Shown: positions 8,149 through 17,760, counted from the stretch's first letter. The stretch: DNA of 64,000 nt from JAMLIN01 sp964509685 (GCA_964509685.1 CAZDYQ010000004.1:13675-77674), one strand, 5' to 3'. Notes: generated by a model not told the origin, from the sequence alone. Made by a program: numbers and translations.

Positions 8149-8961
8149 CTACGGGAGCAGGAAGTCGCGCAGCGCGGCCAGCACCTCGTCCGGCTTCTCG
8201 CTCATCATGGCGTGGCCGCAGTCCGGTATGACGACTCGCGAGGGCTCGATGCCTTGCTGCCCCCTGGCGATGGCGGCGGCGAGTTCGCCGGCCGCCTTCG
8301 GCGGCGTCATCATGTCACGTTCACCCAGCACGAAGAGCACCGGGCAGCGGACCGCGGCGGCGGCCTCGAGGCCGCGCGTGTAGCTGTCGCAGGCGCGGAA
8401 ATCCGACAGCAGCGTGCCGGGAGCCTGGCGGGCCATCAGCCGGCGGTTCTGCCAGTACACCGAGAAGCCCGGGGCGGGCGCGCCCGGGCGAAAGGTGATG
8501 CCACTGTGCGACCAGCGGTTGATCATGTCCATCGCGCGCGGCTCGTCGTTCTTCGCGGCCTCGAGCAGGGCCTCCGACACCCGCATCGGGTAGGCGGCGC
8601 CCAGCAGCGCGATCCGGTCGACGCGGTCCGGGGCGCGCGCCGCGCACTCGAGGGCGATCAGCGAGCCCATGCTGTGGCCCACGATCGCGGCCCGCTCGAC
8701 GCCGGCGGCCGCCAGGGCAGCCAGGACAGTGTCGGCCATCGCCTCGACGGTCGTGTCGAGCGGGCCGTCGCTGCGGCCATGGCCGGGGAGGTCGAGCGCC
8801 AGCACGGAGCGGGCGTGGTGGGCGATGTAGCGGCTCTGCAGGATCCAGACGCTATGGTCGTGCTGCGCGCCATGGACGAACGCGACGGTCGGCAGTGATG
8901 CATCGAACTCGCGCCCGCCGGTGTATGCGTAGAGCTTGCGCCCCGGGGTTTCGATCCACAT
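8149..8961 (-). CDS. Alpha/beta-fold hydrolase
   Basis: A 270-residue cytosolic hydrolase of the esterase/lyase-like alpha/beta family. The oxyanion region is VAFVHGAQHDHSVW (about 26-39), the nucleophile is S98 in VGHSMGS, the acid is probably the Asp of VLGERDMMTPP and the histidine lies in DCGHAMM near the C-terminus. The DLPGHGRSDGPL motif (about 57-68) is typical of the group. Substrate cannot be told from sequence. The ATG at 8961 follows the metY stop codon by one base (TGACATG), so it is probably translated by re-initiation on the metY mRNA. A link with sulfur amino acid or ester metabolism is only contextual. Confidence 0.9.
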   Translation of the reverse strand: MWIETPGRKLYAYTGGREFDASLPTVAFVHGAQHDHSVWILQSRYIAHHARSVLALDLPGHGRSDGPLDTTVEAMADTVLAALAAAGVERAAIVGHSMGSLIALECAARAPDRVDRIALLGAAYPMRVSEALLEAAKNDEPRAMDMINRWSHSGITFRPGAPAPGFSVYWQNRRLMARQAPGTLLSDFRACDSYTRGLEAAAAVRCPVLFVLGERDMMTPPKAAGELAAAIARGQQGIEPSRVVIPDCGHAMMSEKPDEVLAALRDFLLP

Positions 8962-8962
8962 G

Positions 8963-10258
8963 TCAGCCCTTCGCGGCGGCGCGGAAGGCGCCCTTCAGGT
9001 CGTTGATGAGGTCGTCGGCATCTTCCAGCCCGATGGACAGCCGCAGGGTGCCCTCGCGGATCCCGGCGGCCTCGAGGGCGGCGGCGTCCATCCGGAAGTG
9101 CGTCGTCGAGGCGGGGTGGATGACGAGCGAGCGCGCATCGCCGACGTTGGCCAGGTGCGAGAAAAGCCGCAGGCTCTCCACGAACCGCCGGCCCGCCTCG
9201 CGATCCCCCTTGAGCTCGAAACTGAACACGGCGCTGCATCCTCGCGGCATCAGCCGCGACGCGAGCTCATGGTCGGGATGCGAGGGGAGGTCGGGATGCG
9301 AGACCGAGGCGACCTGGGGATGCTCGGCAAGGAAATGCACGATGCGTCGCGTGTTCTCGATGTGCTTCGCCATGCGCAAGGGCAGCGTCTCGATGCCCTG
9401 GAGGATCTGGAAGGCATTCATGGGGCTCATGCTCGCGCCGAAGTCGCGCAAGCCCTCGCGCCGGGCCCGCAACAGGAAGGGCGCCACGGTCGATTCCTCG
9501 GAGAAGACCATGCCATGGAATCCTTCGTAGGGCTCCGTGAGCTCCGGGAACCTGCCGGATGCGTCCCAGTCGAAGGCGCCGGAATCGACGAGCACGCCGC
9601 CGACTACGGTGCCATGTCCGCAGAGGAACTTGGTCGCCGAGTGGAACACCAGGTCCGCGCCATGCTCGAAGGGGCGCAGCAGCCACGGGGTGGTGAACGT
9701 CGAGTCCACCAGCAGGGGGATGCGCGCCTCGTGGGCGACCTGCGCCACCCTCGGGATGTCGAGGACGTCCAGCCCCGGATTGCCGACGGTCTCGCCGAAG
9801 AGCAGCCGGGTCTCGGGCCGGATGGCGCTGCGCCAGGCATCGATGTCCCGGGGATCGACGAAGGTGGTCTCGATGCCGAAGCGAGGCAGCGTGTACTGGA
9901 GCAGGTTGTGCGAGCCGCCGTAGAGCGCGCGCGACGCGACGATGTGCGAGCCGGCGCCGGCGATGGTCGCGATCGCCAGGTGGAGGGCGGCCTGGCCGGT
10001 GGCCGTCGCGATCGCGCCGACGCCGTGCTCGAGCGCCGCCATGCGTTCCTCGAACACGGCCACGGTCGGATTGCTGATCCGGCTGTAGACGTGTCCCGAG
10101 CGCTCCATGTTGAAGAGCGACGCGGCCTGGTCGGAATCCCGGAACGAGAAGGCGGTGCTCAGGTAGATCGGCGTCACGCGCGCGCCGGTCGCGGGGTCGG
10201 GCAGGGCGCCGGCATGGACCGACACCGTGTCGAACCCGTAGTAGTCTGCTTCGCTCAT
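8963..10258 (-). CDS. metY: O-acetylhomoserine aminocarboxypropyltransferase (sulfhydrylase) MetY
   Basis: A 431-residue PLP enzyme of the Cys/Met metabolism family that makes homocysteine from O-acetylhomoserine and sulfide. It has VSVHAGALPDPATGARVTP and YSRISNPTVAVFEERMAALE at the N-terminal half, the PLP lysine K210 in HSATKFLCGHG, and the longer C-terminal half (about 430 residues in all) that separates MetY from the approximately 400-residue MetZ and MetB. The ATG at 10258 has AAGGAG 8 bases upstream. It is the first gene of a two-gene unit with the alpha/beta hydrolase. O-succinylhomoserine as substrate cannot be ruled out. Confidence 0.93.
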   Translation of the reverse strand: MSEADYYGFDTVSVHAGALPDPATGARVTPIYLSTAFSFRDSDQAASLFNMERSGHVYSRISNPTVAVFEERMAALEHGVGAIATATGQAALHLAIATIAGAGSHIVASRALYGGSHNLLQYTLPRFGIETTFVDPRDIDAWRSAIRPETRLLFGETVGNPGLDVLDIPRVAQVAHEARIPLLVDSTFTTPWLLRPFEHGADLVFHSATKFLCGHGTVVGGVLVDSGAFDWDASGRFPELTEPYEGFHGMVFSEESTVAPFLLRARREGLRDFGASMSPMNAFQILQGIETLPLRMAKHIENTRRIVHFLAEHPQVASVSHPDLPSHPDHELASRLMPRGCSAVFSFELKGDREAGRRFVESLRLFSHLANVGDARSLVIHPASTTHFRMDAAALEAAGIREGTLRLSIGLEDADDLINDLKGAFRAAAKG

Positions 10259-10438
10259 GGGGCTGGCTCCTTGCGGCCGATGCTAGCATGGCGCCCGCCG
10301 GCCGACGGCTGGGGGCCGCCGGCGGTCGGGGCGATGCGCGCGTGCGCCCCGGACGGCACCCCGCGGGCTTTCATCAGGTCGCCGGGCGGGCCACAATCGG
10401 GCGATGGCAGCCGGCAGAATGCGTCAGGGCGTGACGCG

Positions 10439-11770
10439 ATGATGGACAAACCCCTGTACCGCGTGGCGGCGGCGGGGCTCGACCCGCGTGATGCGCGGCT
10501 GATCGAGATCGTCTTCCGGCACAGCCAGTACAACCGGTACGCGTTCGAGTTCGTCCCCACCGGCTCGTTCGAGTCCGTCGATATCCTCATCGTCAATACG
10601 GTCGAGGCCGAAGGCCTGCGCGCGCTCGCGCGGATGCGCACGCTCGGCGCCGACGTGCCGGTCGTGGCAGCGGTGCCGCGCGGGGCGCCGAGCTCCTCGA
10701 GGTATGCCATCTCCATCGACCGGCTCACTCTCCAGCTGCTCCCGATCCTGAACCGCGTGGTGGAACTGGAGCTGGTGGATCCGGAGACGCGACCGATGGG
10801 CGTCGAGCCGGCGAATGCCCGGGCCCCGGCGCTTTCGCCGGGCCCCGCCGCGGCGCCGGTTTCCCCCGCACCGGGTTCGAGGGCGCCGGCGACCACGGTC
10901 GCGGGTGCGGTTTCCGGCGCGAGCCGGTCCGGCCCGGGCGTCCCGGCCACCGCGCCGGCGCATGCGGCTGCCGCCGTGGTGTCCACCGTCGCGCCCGGCG
11001 TTGCACCGGCCCCGGCCGCTCCCCGGTCGCCCCCGCAGGCGCCGCCCGGCACCGCGCCGGCCGCCCCGGCGGTCCGGACGCCCGCCCGGCCCGGCGCGTT
11101 CCCGTCAGGGTCGCCCGAGCTGCCCCGGCGACGCGTCGAGGGAAAGCCGGCCCCCGGGCCGGCCGGCGCGGGACCGGCGGCCCAGGCTCGCCAGGCGCCG
11201 TCGCGGCCGGTGGCGGGGCATCCGGGATCGGCCGGTGGTCCCCCGGTTCGCGACGCCGCGCCAGTTCCGCCGCAGGTGCCGCAGCGACCCTCGGCGCCCC
11301 GGGTCCAGGTGCTCGTGGTGGACGACAGTCCCACCGTCCGCCGCCAGCTGACGCTCGCCTTCGACCGCATGGGCGTGGCGTGCGACGCCGTGCCGAGCGC
11401 GGCGGCGGGGCTCGAGCGCATGTCGGCCATCCGCTACGACCTCGTGCTCGTGGACGTGGTGATGCCCGAAGTGGACGGCTACCAGCTCACCCGCGAGATT
11501 CGCCGCCGGCACCGCGGCATCCCGGTGATCATCCTCACCAGCCGCTCCTCCCCGTTCGATCTCGCCCGGGGGGCGCTCGCGGGTTGCTCCAGCTACCTCG
11601 TCAAGCCGGTGACGCTGCGCAAGCTCGAGTCCGCGGTCGTCAAGGTGCTTCGCAAGACGCTCGCCATAGACGACCTGAGCGGATTGATCCGGCCGATCTC
11701 GTTGTATGCTCCGGCGTCGAGCCGGCCGTCCGAGCCGGGCGGATCGAGAGGACCGGGCGGGCGAGGATAG
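10439..11770 (+). CDS. Modular response regulator of a Pil-Chp-like chemosensory system
   Basis: A 443-residue protein in three parts. Residues about 5-115 form a small alpha/beta domain with VDILIVN at the position of the receiver Asp strand, probably a degenerate receiver-like domain. Residues about 120-285 are a low-complexity Ala/Pro/Gly linker. Residues about 290-415 form a canonical CheY-like receiver with VLVVDDSPTVRRQL, phospho-acceptor D339 in YDLVLVDVVMPEVDG, Thr in IILTSRSS and Lys in YLVKPVT. It has no DNA-binding domain, so it probably acts by protein contact, as PilG/PilH do. It leads the operon with CheW-, PilJ- and CheA-like genes and is divergent from metY. Two ATGs in a row (10439, 10442) are both possible. 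Confidence 0.88.
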   Translation: MMDKPLYRVAAAGLDPRDARLIEIVFRHSQYNRYAFEFVPTGSFESVDILIVNTVEAEGLRALARMRTLGADVPVVAAVPRGAPSSSRYAISIDRLTLQLLPILNRVVELELVDPETRPMGVEPANARAPALSPGPAAAPVSPAPGSRAPATTVAGAVSGASRSGPGVPATAPAHAAAAVVSTVAPGVAPAPAAPRSPPQAPPGTAPAAPAVRTPARPGAFPSGSPELPRRRVEGKPAPGPAGAGPAAQARQAPSRPVAGHPGSAGGPPVRDAAPVPPQVPQRPSAPRVQVLVVDDSPTVRRQLTLAFDRMGVACDAVPSAAAGLERMSAIRYDLVLVDVVMPEVDGYQLTREIRRRHRGIPVIILTSRSSPFDLARGALAGCSSYLVKPVTLRKLESAVVKVLRKTLAIDDLSGLIRPISLYAPASSRPSEPGGSRGPGGRG

Positions 11771-11813
11771 CGCCGGCCCGCGGGCAGGCAGCCGAGGGTG
11801 GGAGTGCGAATCC

Positions 11814-12278
11814 ATGCAAGCGCGTAGCGCCGCGCCGGAGGCCGGGCGAGGGCCCGTCCCGGGCCGCTTCGGGGTGGTGCTCGGCGATTTCGGCCTCCTG
11901 CTTCCCGCCGGGCTGCCGTGCGAGTTTGTCGATGCGGCCGATGTCCACCCGGTGCCCGGCGCGCCGCCCCGGCTGCGCGGGCTCATGCAGCGCCACGGGC
12001 GCCCCCTGCCGGTCTTCGGACTGTCGCCGGCGGCGACCTTCGGGCGCCAGCGCCTGCGCGTGCTGGTGATCGACGAGGGCCGCAATGCCGCGGCGCTCGA
12101 GATCGACTTTCCCCCGGAGCCGGTGGAGCTCGCCGCGACCTGTGACGAGTCCGCGGCGTACCCCGGCGCCTGCCCGCCGGGTGCGCTCGAGCGGGCATGG
12201 CGCTGCGCCGGGCATGACGAGGCGTTCTGGGAGTTCGAACCGGCGAGGTTCTTCGCACTCCTGGGCGGTCGTCGATGA
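11814..12278 (+). CDS. CheW-like adaptor (PilI type)
   Basis: A 154-residue protein with a single CheW-like domain: FGVVLGDFGLLLPAG at the first strand, RGLMQRHGRPLPVFGL in the middle (the usual place of the 'nRG.. lPv.dL' motif) and LRVLVIDEGRNAAALEID towards the end. Such adaptors couple a methyl-accepting receptor to CheA. The ATG at 11814 has GGGAG about 9 bases upstream. Its stop overlaps the receptor gene start (ATGA), so the subunits are likely made together. The sequence is divergent from E. coli CheW and closest in kind to PilI of type IV pilus signalling; identity with PilI is by context. Confidence 0.85.
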   Translation: MQARSAAPEAGRGPVPGRFGVVLGDFGLLLPAGLPCEFVDAADVHPVPGAPPRLRGLMQRHGRPLPVFGLSPAATFGRQRLRVLVIDEGRNAAALEIDFPPEPVELAATCDESAAYPGACPPGALERAWRCAGHDEAFWEFEPARFFALLGGRR

Positions 12279-14374
12279 GGCCGCGCGGCGCGTTCGAGGC
12301 CCCGCGGCGCTGGCTCTCCGCCTGGCGACGATGGACCGCCGATCCCGCGGTCGCGGGATGCGTCGCCGTCGCGGTGCTGCTGGCGGCAGCGCTCGCGCAG
12401 GTCGGCTGGAGCGCGGCGCGCGCCGGCACGGAGGTCGCGGACGACGTGGCGGAGGTCGAGCGCGACCACCGGGTCCGGGCGATCGCCCGCCTTGCCGACG
12501 ACGCGCTGGCCGCCCTCCGGGCCACGGTGGCCAGCGACGGCTGGAAGGGCGCGGCGCCCGGGCTCGAGAAGGCGGCCGCTCGACTCGAGGCGGAAGGGAT
12601 CGACCTCCCTGCCATCGCCGTCGGGCCGGACGGCGGGCGCGACGGCAACGGCGAGCGAGTCCTCGGCTCGTCCGCCGCCGCCGACTATCGATGGGCCGTC
12701 GGCGAGCTTCGCAGCGCGCTCGCACCGCTCCTCGCGAGCGCCGCCATCGACGCCATCCGGGTCGTCCGGCGCGCCGACGGAAGGGTCCTGCTCGACAGCA
12801 CGGGCGAAACCCTCGGACGGATGGTGCCCGAGGTCCTCGATGCCCTGGCGGGCGGCCGGGTCGTCGACGGGCTGCAGGTGGCGGCCTTCCCGACACTCGC
12901 TTCCCGCAAGGGAGGGCTGACGATGGTCGTGGCCGAGACGCCCGATCCGCCGCTCGTGCTCACGGCAAGCCTCGCGCTCGCGAGCCCCGCGGCGGGAGCC
13001 GATGCCGCAGGACGCATCACGCTGGTCGACGGGAGTGGCCGCATGCGGTCCTGGCGAAACGGGACTCCCACGGCGGTCAGCGAGGAGGCGACGCGCCTGT
13101 ATCGCGCGTCGCTTGCGAACGATCCCGACCCCCGCGTCGCGCGCGCGGTGGCGCGCATACGCGTCGCCGGCGTGCCGCTGACGCTGGTCGTGGAACCGGA
13201 AGCCGCCAGGCAAGAGTCCGCCCTGGCCGGCGTCCTCTGGCCGGCGCTCGCCCTTTGCCTGGTGGCGGGGCTCGCAATGGCCTGGCTGTGGCGGAGGTTT
13301 CGCGGTCCGGCACCACCCGCATCCGGAAGCCCTCGCCGCGCGGTGCCGGACGATCCCGATGTCGAGGAGGGCGGGGACGATCTCGACGATTCCGTCATCG
13401 CGATCATGCGGGCGGTCGGCCGCATCGCGACGAGTCGCGACCTCACGATCCGCGTCCCGGTGACCGAGGATGTCACCGGCGCGATCTCCGACGCGCTCAA
13501 CCTGTTGACGGAGGAGACGGGGCGCGCCTTCCGGGAGGTCGGCGCCGTCTCGGGCGACGTGGCCAGGGCGACCATCGCGGTGCGCGAAGAGGGCCAGCGC
13601 GCGGCCGATGCGTCCCGGGCCGAGCTCCGCGAGGTGGACCTCGCGGCGCAGGAGCTGGCGGCGGCGGCCCGCGCCCTCACCGGCGTGGCCGAGCTCGCCC
13701 GCCGCGTGGACCGCAGCGCCGCGCTGGCCGTCGCCGCCAACGCCGCGGCCGCCGCGGGCGTCGAGCGGACCGGCGAGGGCGTGGCGAGGGCGCGTGACCT
13801 CATCCGGGACACGGAGAAGCTGGTCAAGCGCCTCGGCGAGCGTTCGCAGGAGATCGGGCAGGTCGTCGCGCTCATCCGGTCTATCTCCGAACGCACCGGC
13901 ATCCTCGCCCTCAATGCGTCGATCCACGCGGCCGCGCATCGCGAGCAGGGACGCGGATTCGGTTCCGTTGCCGACGAGGTCAAGCGCCTCTCGGAGAGCA
14001 CCCGGGAGTCCACCGAGCGTATTGCGCACCTGGTGGCGGCGATCCAGACCGACACGGCGCAGACCGTGGCCGCCATGAGCGAGGCGATCTCGCAGGTCGC
14101 GGAAGTCACGCGACTGTCCGAGCAGGCGAGGGAACAGATGAACGGCAGCCGGGACCGCACCCGGCGGCTGGCGGCCGACATCCGGTCGATCGCGCGAACG
14201 ACGGAAAGGCAGGCGCGCGCAAGCGACACGCTGAAGGACCGGGCCGACCGCATCCGTGCCTCGAGCGCGCAGACCGCCAGCGCCCTCGAGGCCCAGGCTG
14301 TCGAGACACAGCGGCTCGCGGAGTCGGCGCGCCGCCTGCTCGCGGCCGTCTCCAGCTTCAAGGTCGATCCATGA
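12275..14374 (+). CDS. pilJ: Methyl-accepting chemotaxis protein, PilJ-like
   Basis: A 699-residue inner-membrane receptor. Transmembrane helices lie at about 26-46 and 311-333, bounding a periplasmic domain of about 265 residues. A HAMP-like region follows, then a long coiled-coil signalling domain whose hairpin tip reads SERTGILALNASIHAAAHRE (about 543-562) and then RGFGSVADEVKRLSES. The ALNASIHAA form is typical of PilJ, the receptor of pilus-linked Chp systems, rather than flagellar receptors. It overlaps the CheW-like gene upstream and the CheA gene downstream by ATGA. No CheR or CheB gene is present in the window, so adaptation by methylation would need genes elsewhere or be absent. Confidence 0.88.
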   Translation: MRPRGAFEAPRRWLSAWRRWTADPAVAGCVAVAVLLAAALAQVGWSAARAGTEVADDVAEVERDHRVRAIARLADDALAALRATVASDGWKGAAPGLEKAAARLEAEGIDLPAIAVGPDGGRDGNGERVLGSSAAADYRWAVGELRSALAPLLASAAIDAIRVVRRADGRVLLDSTGETLGRMVPEVLDALAGGRVVDGLQVAAFPTLASRKGGLTMVVAETPDPPLVLTASLALASPAAGADAAGRITLVDGSGRMRSWRNGTPTAVSEEATRLYRASLANDPDPRVARAVARIRVAGVPLTLVVEPEAARQESALAGVLWPALALCLVAGLAMAWLWRRFRGPAPPASGSPRRAVPDDPDVEEGGDDLDDSVIAIMRAVGRIATSRDLTIRVPVTEDVTGAISDALNLLTEETGRAFREVGAVSGDVARATIAVREEGQRAADASRAELREVDLAAQELAAAARALTGVAELARRVDRSAALAVAANAAAAAGVERTGEGVARARDLIRDTEKLVKRLGERSQEIGQVVALIRSISERTGILALNASIHAAAHREQGRGFGSVADEVKRLSESTRESTERIAHLVAAIQTDTAQTVAAMSEAISQVAEVTRLSEQAREQMNGSRDRTRRLAADIRSIARTTERQARASDTLKDRADRIRASSAQTASALEAQAVETQRLAESARRLLAAVSSFKVDP

Positions 14375-17300
14375 GCGCGCAGGAGGAAACCGGGCTGCAT
14401 CCGTCATCGGAGAATGGGCGGGAATCGCTCCCCGCGCTCGAGGCGGCCGCGGTCGCGATGCTCGAGCCGCTGATGGCCGAACCTGCGCAGGATGACGCGC
14501 CCTCGTGGGCCGGGCCGATGGCGCAGCGTGCCGCCGTTCTCGGCGATCGCGCGAGATCGGCCGGGCTGGAGGGCATCGCCGTCGTCGCCGACATGGTTCG
14601 CGACGGGCTCGTGTCGGGGGAGGGCGGGACGACGACCGATCTGGCGCTGGCCGGCCAGTGGGCGAGCGGACTCGTGGCGTTCGTGGGCGGGAATCTCGAG
14701 GTGGCGGGACGCCGCGCCTGGACAGAGGACCTGCGGCGCTGGCTCGAACCCGCGATGCGTCTCGATGATTCCGCCGTCGAGCGCCTCGAGGCGCTGCTCC
14801 TTGCCGACGAGGAGCGGCTCGCGCAATGGCGGGAGACGCCCGACGTGGCCGCCGAGGCGACCGAGGTCGCGCGCGACGAACTGCTCCTGCTCGCCGACGC
14901 CTGCGCAGAACTCGACGAGCTGCTGAGGCCCGTGTTCGCCGCCTGGTGCGCCGACGGTGACGGCCACTGCGCCGACCCCGATGCGGTGCGCGAGGCGATC
15001 GAGGAGTTCACCGACCGCCTGGGCAACTTCGGGGCGGCGCTCGGCTTCATCGGGCTCGATGCGGTCGGGGCGCTCCTCGCCGAGGGCGCGGCGGCAGTAG
15101 CCGGTTTCCGCTCCGATCCCGCGGCGGCGCCGAGCGGCTCGCGGCGCGCGCTTCTCGACTGGGCGAATCGATGGCGCGAGGCCTTCGGCCGCAACGACCC
15201 CGAGGCGATCGACGCGGCCCTGCGGCTGCATCGCGATGGCGGGCTCGGCGAGCCGGCGTCCATCGGTCGCGCCGCCGGCCAATGGCATGCGGCCCGGGAG
15301 GTGGGATCGCGACGCGTGGAAGGCCATGTCCCTCTCGCGGAGGGCGAGCGGCTCTCGCTGGCCATCGCGGACGATACGGATCCCGCGGTCCTCGCCCAGC
15401 TGCTGCGGGAGCTGCCCGCCTTGTGCGATGCGCTGTCGCACGGCATGGAGCGGCTGCTCGCCGGCGACACCACGATGTTCGAGCCGACGCGTCGCGCGGC
15501 GCACACGCTCAAGGGCGCCGCCAATACCGCGGGCATCGCAGGCATAGCGCGTTTCACGCACGCGCTCGAGGACCTGCTGCTGCTCGTGGAGCAGTCGGGT
15601 GCCCTGGGCGACCCGGTGCTCGCCGATGCCCTCGGGGAGTCGGCCGACACCCTGGCCGGCATGGTCGGTGCGGTGGCCGGGCTCGAACCGGCGCCGCCCG
15701 CGATGACCGACGTGTATCGCACCCTGCTCGGTTGGCTCGAGCGCCTGCGCGCCGACGGGGATTCCGCCGCGACAGCGATGCCCGACGAGTCCATCGAGGC
15801 TTCCGGGCCGGACCCGTTGCCACCACCCGCGCGGGCGGGCGCGGACCCGGCCGTCGCCGCCGGCACGGTTCCGCCGACCGGAGAGGGTGCGCCCGCCCGG
15901 GCCGCGGACGACGAACCGGCGCTGCGCGTGCCGGAGGCCCTCGTCGACCGGTTGGTGGATACCTCGACCGAGGCGGCCATCGCCGTCGCGCAGATGCAGG
16001 AGCGCCTCGACGAGCTGGGGCGTATTCGCCGGGCGATCCGTCTCGGCGCCCAGCGCGCGAGGGACCTGGCAGAGGAGGCGGAGCGGCTGGTGGATGCGGT
16101 GCGCAGGCTCGCGCCCGAACGCTTCGGCGCCCGGGCGGGTTCGGCCGAGGCCGACGAGCTCGGGCTGGCGCGCCATGACGACCTCGACCGCCTGGCCGGA
16201 CGCATCGCCGAGGTCGGCGCGGACGGCCAGGTCCTGGAAGCCGAGCTCGGCGACCAGCTCGATGCGATGGCCGAGCTCGCCGCGCGCCTCGACAGGGCGC
16301 AGGGAGAGCTGCGCGACACCGCGTTGCGCGCCCGCATGATTCCGGTCGCAGACATCGCGCCGCGACTCGCGCGCGCGGCGCGCCAGGCCTCGCGCATGGC
16401 GGGCAGGCAGGTAGAGCTCGCCATCCACGGGCGCGACCAGCTGTTCGAGGCGCGCCTGTTGCAGGGGCTCGTCGAGCCGCTCGGCCACCTGATACGGAAT
16501 GCGGTCGATCATGGCATCGAGGATGCGTCGGCGCGCGCCGCGGCCGGCAAGCCCGAGACCGGCCGCATCGAGGTGTCGTTCGAACGGGTAGGCGGCGGGC
16601 AGTTGCGCGTGATCGTCGAGGACGACGGACGCGGCCTCGACATCGATCGCGTCCGGCGCCGCGCAGCCATGCGCGGCATCGAGGTCGCCGACTGGGACGA
16701 TCCGTCCGAGGTGGCGCGCGTGCTCTGTGCCCCCGACTTCAGCACGCGCGACGAAGCGACCCAGCTGTCCGGGAGGGGACTCGGCCTGGGGCTGGTGGCC
16801 GATGCGGTCGCACGGCAACGCGGACGCCTCGAGATGGGGCCGGCCGCCGGTGGCGGATTCCGGGTAGTGGCGAGCCTGCCCCTCGAGTTCGCCTCGGTCG
16901 GCGTCCTGCTGCTGCGCTCGCCATCGATCTCGCTCGCGATCACGGTATCGTCGATCGATTCCATCGTGCCCGCCCATCCGGCCCGGCGCGGCACGGACGG
17001 TGAGCTTCTCGTGGAAGGCCCGAACGGTCCACTGCGGATGGTCGCGCTCGGCGAGCTGCTCGGGCTGCCCGCGGGGGCGCTCGCGCCTGCGGCCGACGAG
17101 GCGCTGCCCGGGCCCGAGGTCGCGCTGGTGCTCGCTCGGCCGGTCGGCACGGTCGATGCGGTGAGGGTGCCGCCACCGGGTGCCGCGCGCCAGGTGGTCG
17201 TCCATCCGTTGCCCGCGTTCATGCCGCCGATCCCCGGCCTGGAGGGCGCCGCGGTGCTCGGCGACGGCACCGTGGCGCCCGTGATCGACCTCGCCGCCGC

Positions 17301-17724
17301 CGCGCAGGGCGATCCGCGTCCGGTAGTGGCCACGAGGCAGCCGATCGAGGAGCGACGGCCGCGCTGCCTCGTCGTCGACGATTCGGTGAGCGTGCGCCGC
17401 GCGATGCAGGCCCTTGCGACCGACCTCGGCCTCGCGGTCGATGCGGCCGGGGACGGCATCGAGGCGCTCGCGCTCGTCGATCGCAATCCGCCGGCGATCG
17501 CGCTGATCGACCTCGAAATGCCGCGAATGAACGGGCTTGAACTGGCACGCGCCCTGCGTTCGCGGCCGGAGACGGCCGACATCCCCATCGTCATGCTCAC
17601 GTCGCGCGCATCGGCAGCGCATCGGGCCCACGCGATGGCGGCAGGTGTCTCGCACTTCCTGCCGAAGCCCTTCGTCGAGGACGAGCTCTCCAGGCTGGTG
17701 ATCGACGTTCTCAGGGCGCGCTGA
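14371..17724 (+). CDS. Hybrid chemosensory histidine kinase CheA (ChpA/PilL-like)
   Basis: A 1117-residue kinase. The N-terminal 360 residues contain Hpt-like helical bundles without a clear phospho-His. One canonical Hpt domain follows, with H378 in AAHTLKGAANTAG. A Pro/Ala linker (about 470-515) leads to a dimerisation helix region and the ATPase domain: N-box HLIRNAVDHGIEDAS, then VEDDGRGLD and LSGRGLGLGLVADAV. A CheW-like regulatory domain occupies about 850-985. The C-terminal receiver has D1047 in IALIDLEMPRMNGLELA and Lys in FLPKPF. ChpA of pseudomonads has several more Hpt domains, so this is a shortened version. It should phosphorylate the response regulator at 10439 and control type IV pili. 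It is the last gene of the operon. Confidence 0.92.
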   Translation: MSAQEETGLHPSSENGRESLPALEAAAVAMLEPLMAEPAQDDAPSWAGPMAQRAAVLGDRARSAGLEGIAVVADMVRDGLVSGEGGTTTDLALAGQWASGLVAFVGGNLEVAGRRAWTEDLRRWLEPAMRLDDSAVERLEALLLADEERLAQWRETPDVAAEATEVARDELLLLADACAELDELLRPVFAAWCADGDGHCADPDAVREAIEEFTDRLGNFGAALGFIGLDAVGALLAEGAAAVAGFRSDPAAAPSGSRRALLDWANRWREAFGRNDPEAIDAALRLHRDGGLGEPASIGRAAGQWHAAREVGSRRVEGHVPLAEGERLSLAIADDTDPAVLAQLLRELPALCDALSHGMERLLAGDTTMFEPTRRAAHTLKGAANTAGIAGIARFTHALEDLLLLVEQSGALGDPVLADALGESADTLAGMVGAVAGLEPAPPAMTDVYRTLLGWLERLRADGDSAATAMPDESIEASGPDPLPPPARAGADPAVAAGTVPPTGEGAPARAADDEPALRVPEALVDRLVDTSTEAAIAVAQMQERLDELGRIRRAIRLGAQRARDLAEEAERLVDAVRRLAPERFGARAGSAEADELGLARHDDLDRLAGRIAEVGADGQVLEAELGDQLDAMAELAARLDRAQGELRDTALRARMIPVADIAPRLARAARQASRMAGRQVELAIHGRDQLFEARLLQGLVEPLGHLIRNAVDHGIEDASARAAAGKPETGRIEVSFERVGGGQLRVIVEDDGRGLDIDRVRRRAAMRGIEVADWDDPSEVARVLCAPDFSTRDEATQLSGRGLGLGLVADAVARQRGRLEMGPAAGGGFRVVASLPLEFASVGVLLLRSPSISLAITVSSIDSIVPAHPARRGTDGELLVEGPNGPLRMVALGELLGLPAGALAPAADEALPGPEVALVLARPVGTVDAVRVPPPGAARQVVVHPLPAFMPPIPGLEGAAVLGDGTVAPVIDLAAAAQGDPRPVVATRQPIEERRPRCLVVDDSVSVRRAMQALATDLGLAVDAAGDGIEALALVDRNPPAIALIDLEMPRMNGLELARALRSRPETADIPIVMLTSRASAAHRAHAMAAGVSHFLPKPFVEDELSRLVIDVLRAR

Positions 17725-17731
17725 CGGCCCC

Positions 17732-17760
17732 TTGTCCCCCCGTCGACGGTTCTATAGGAT
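17732..17760 (+). promoter_or_regulatory. Sigma-70-type promoter of the CBS-domain gene
   Basis: A -35 like TTGTCC (17732-17737), a 17-base spacer and TAGGAT (17755-17760) lie directly after the cheA stop codon. The predicted start is near 17767, giving a leader of about 20 bases that carries CTGGAGG 6 bases before the ATG. Confidence 0.6.

Noticed and set aside
10800..11290. Possible repeat array in the response regulator gene
   Set aside because: The Ala/Pro/Gly codon run looks repetitive, but no unit of fixed length recurs. It is a low-complexity linker inside a continuous reading frame.
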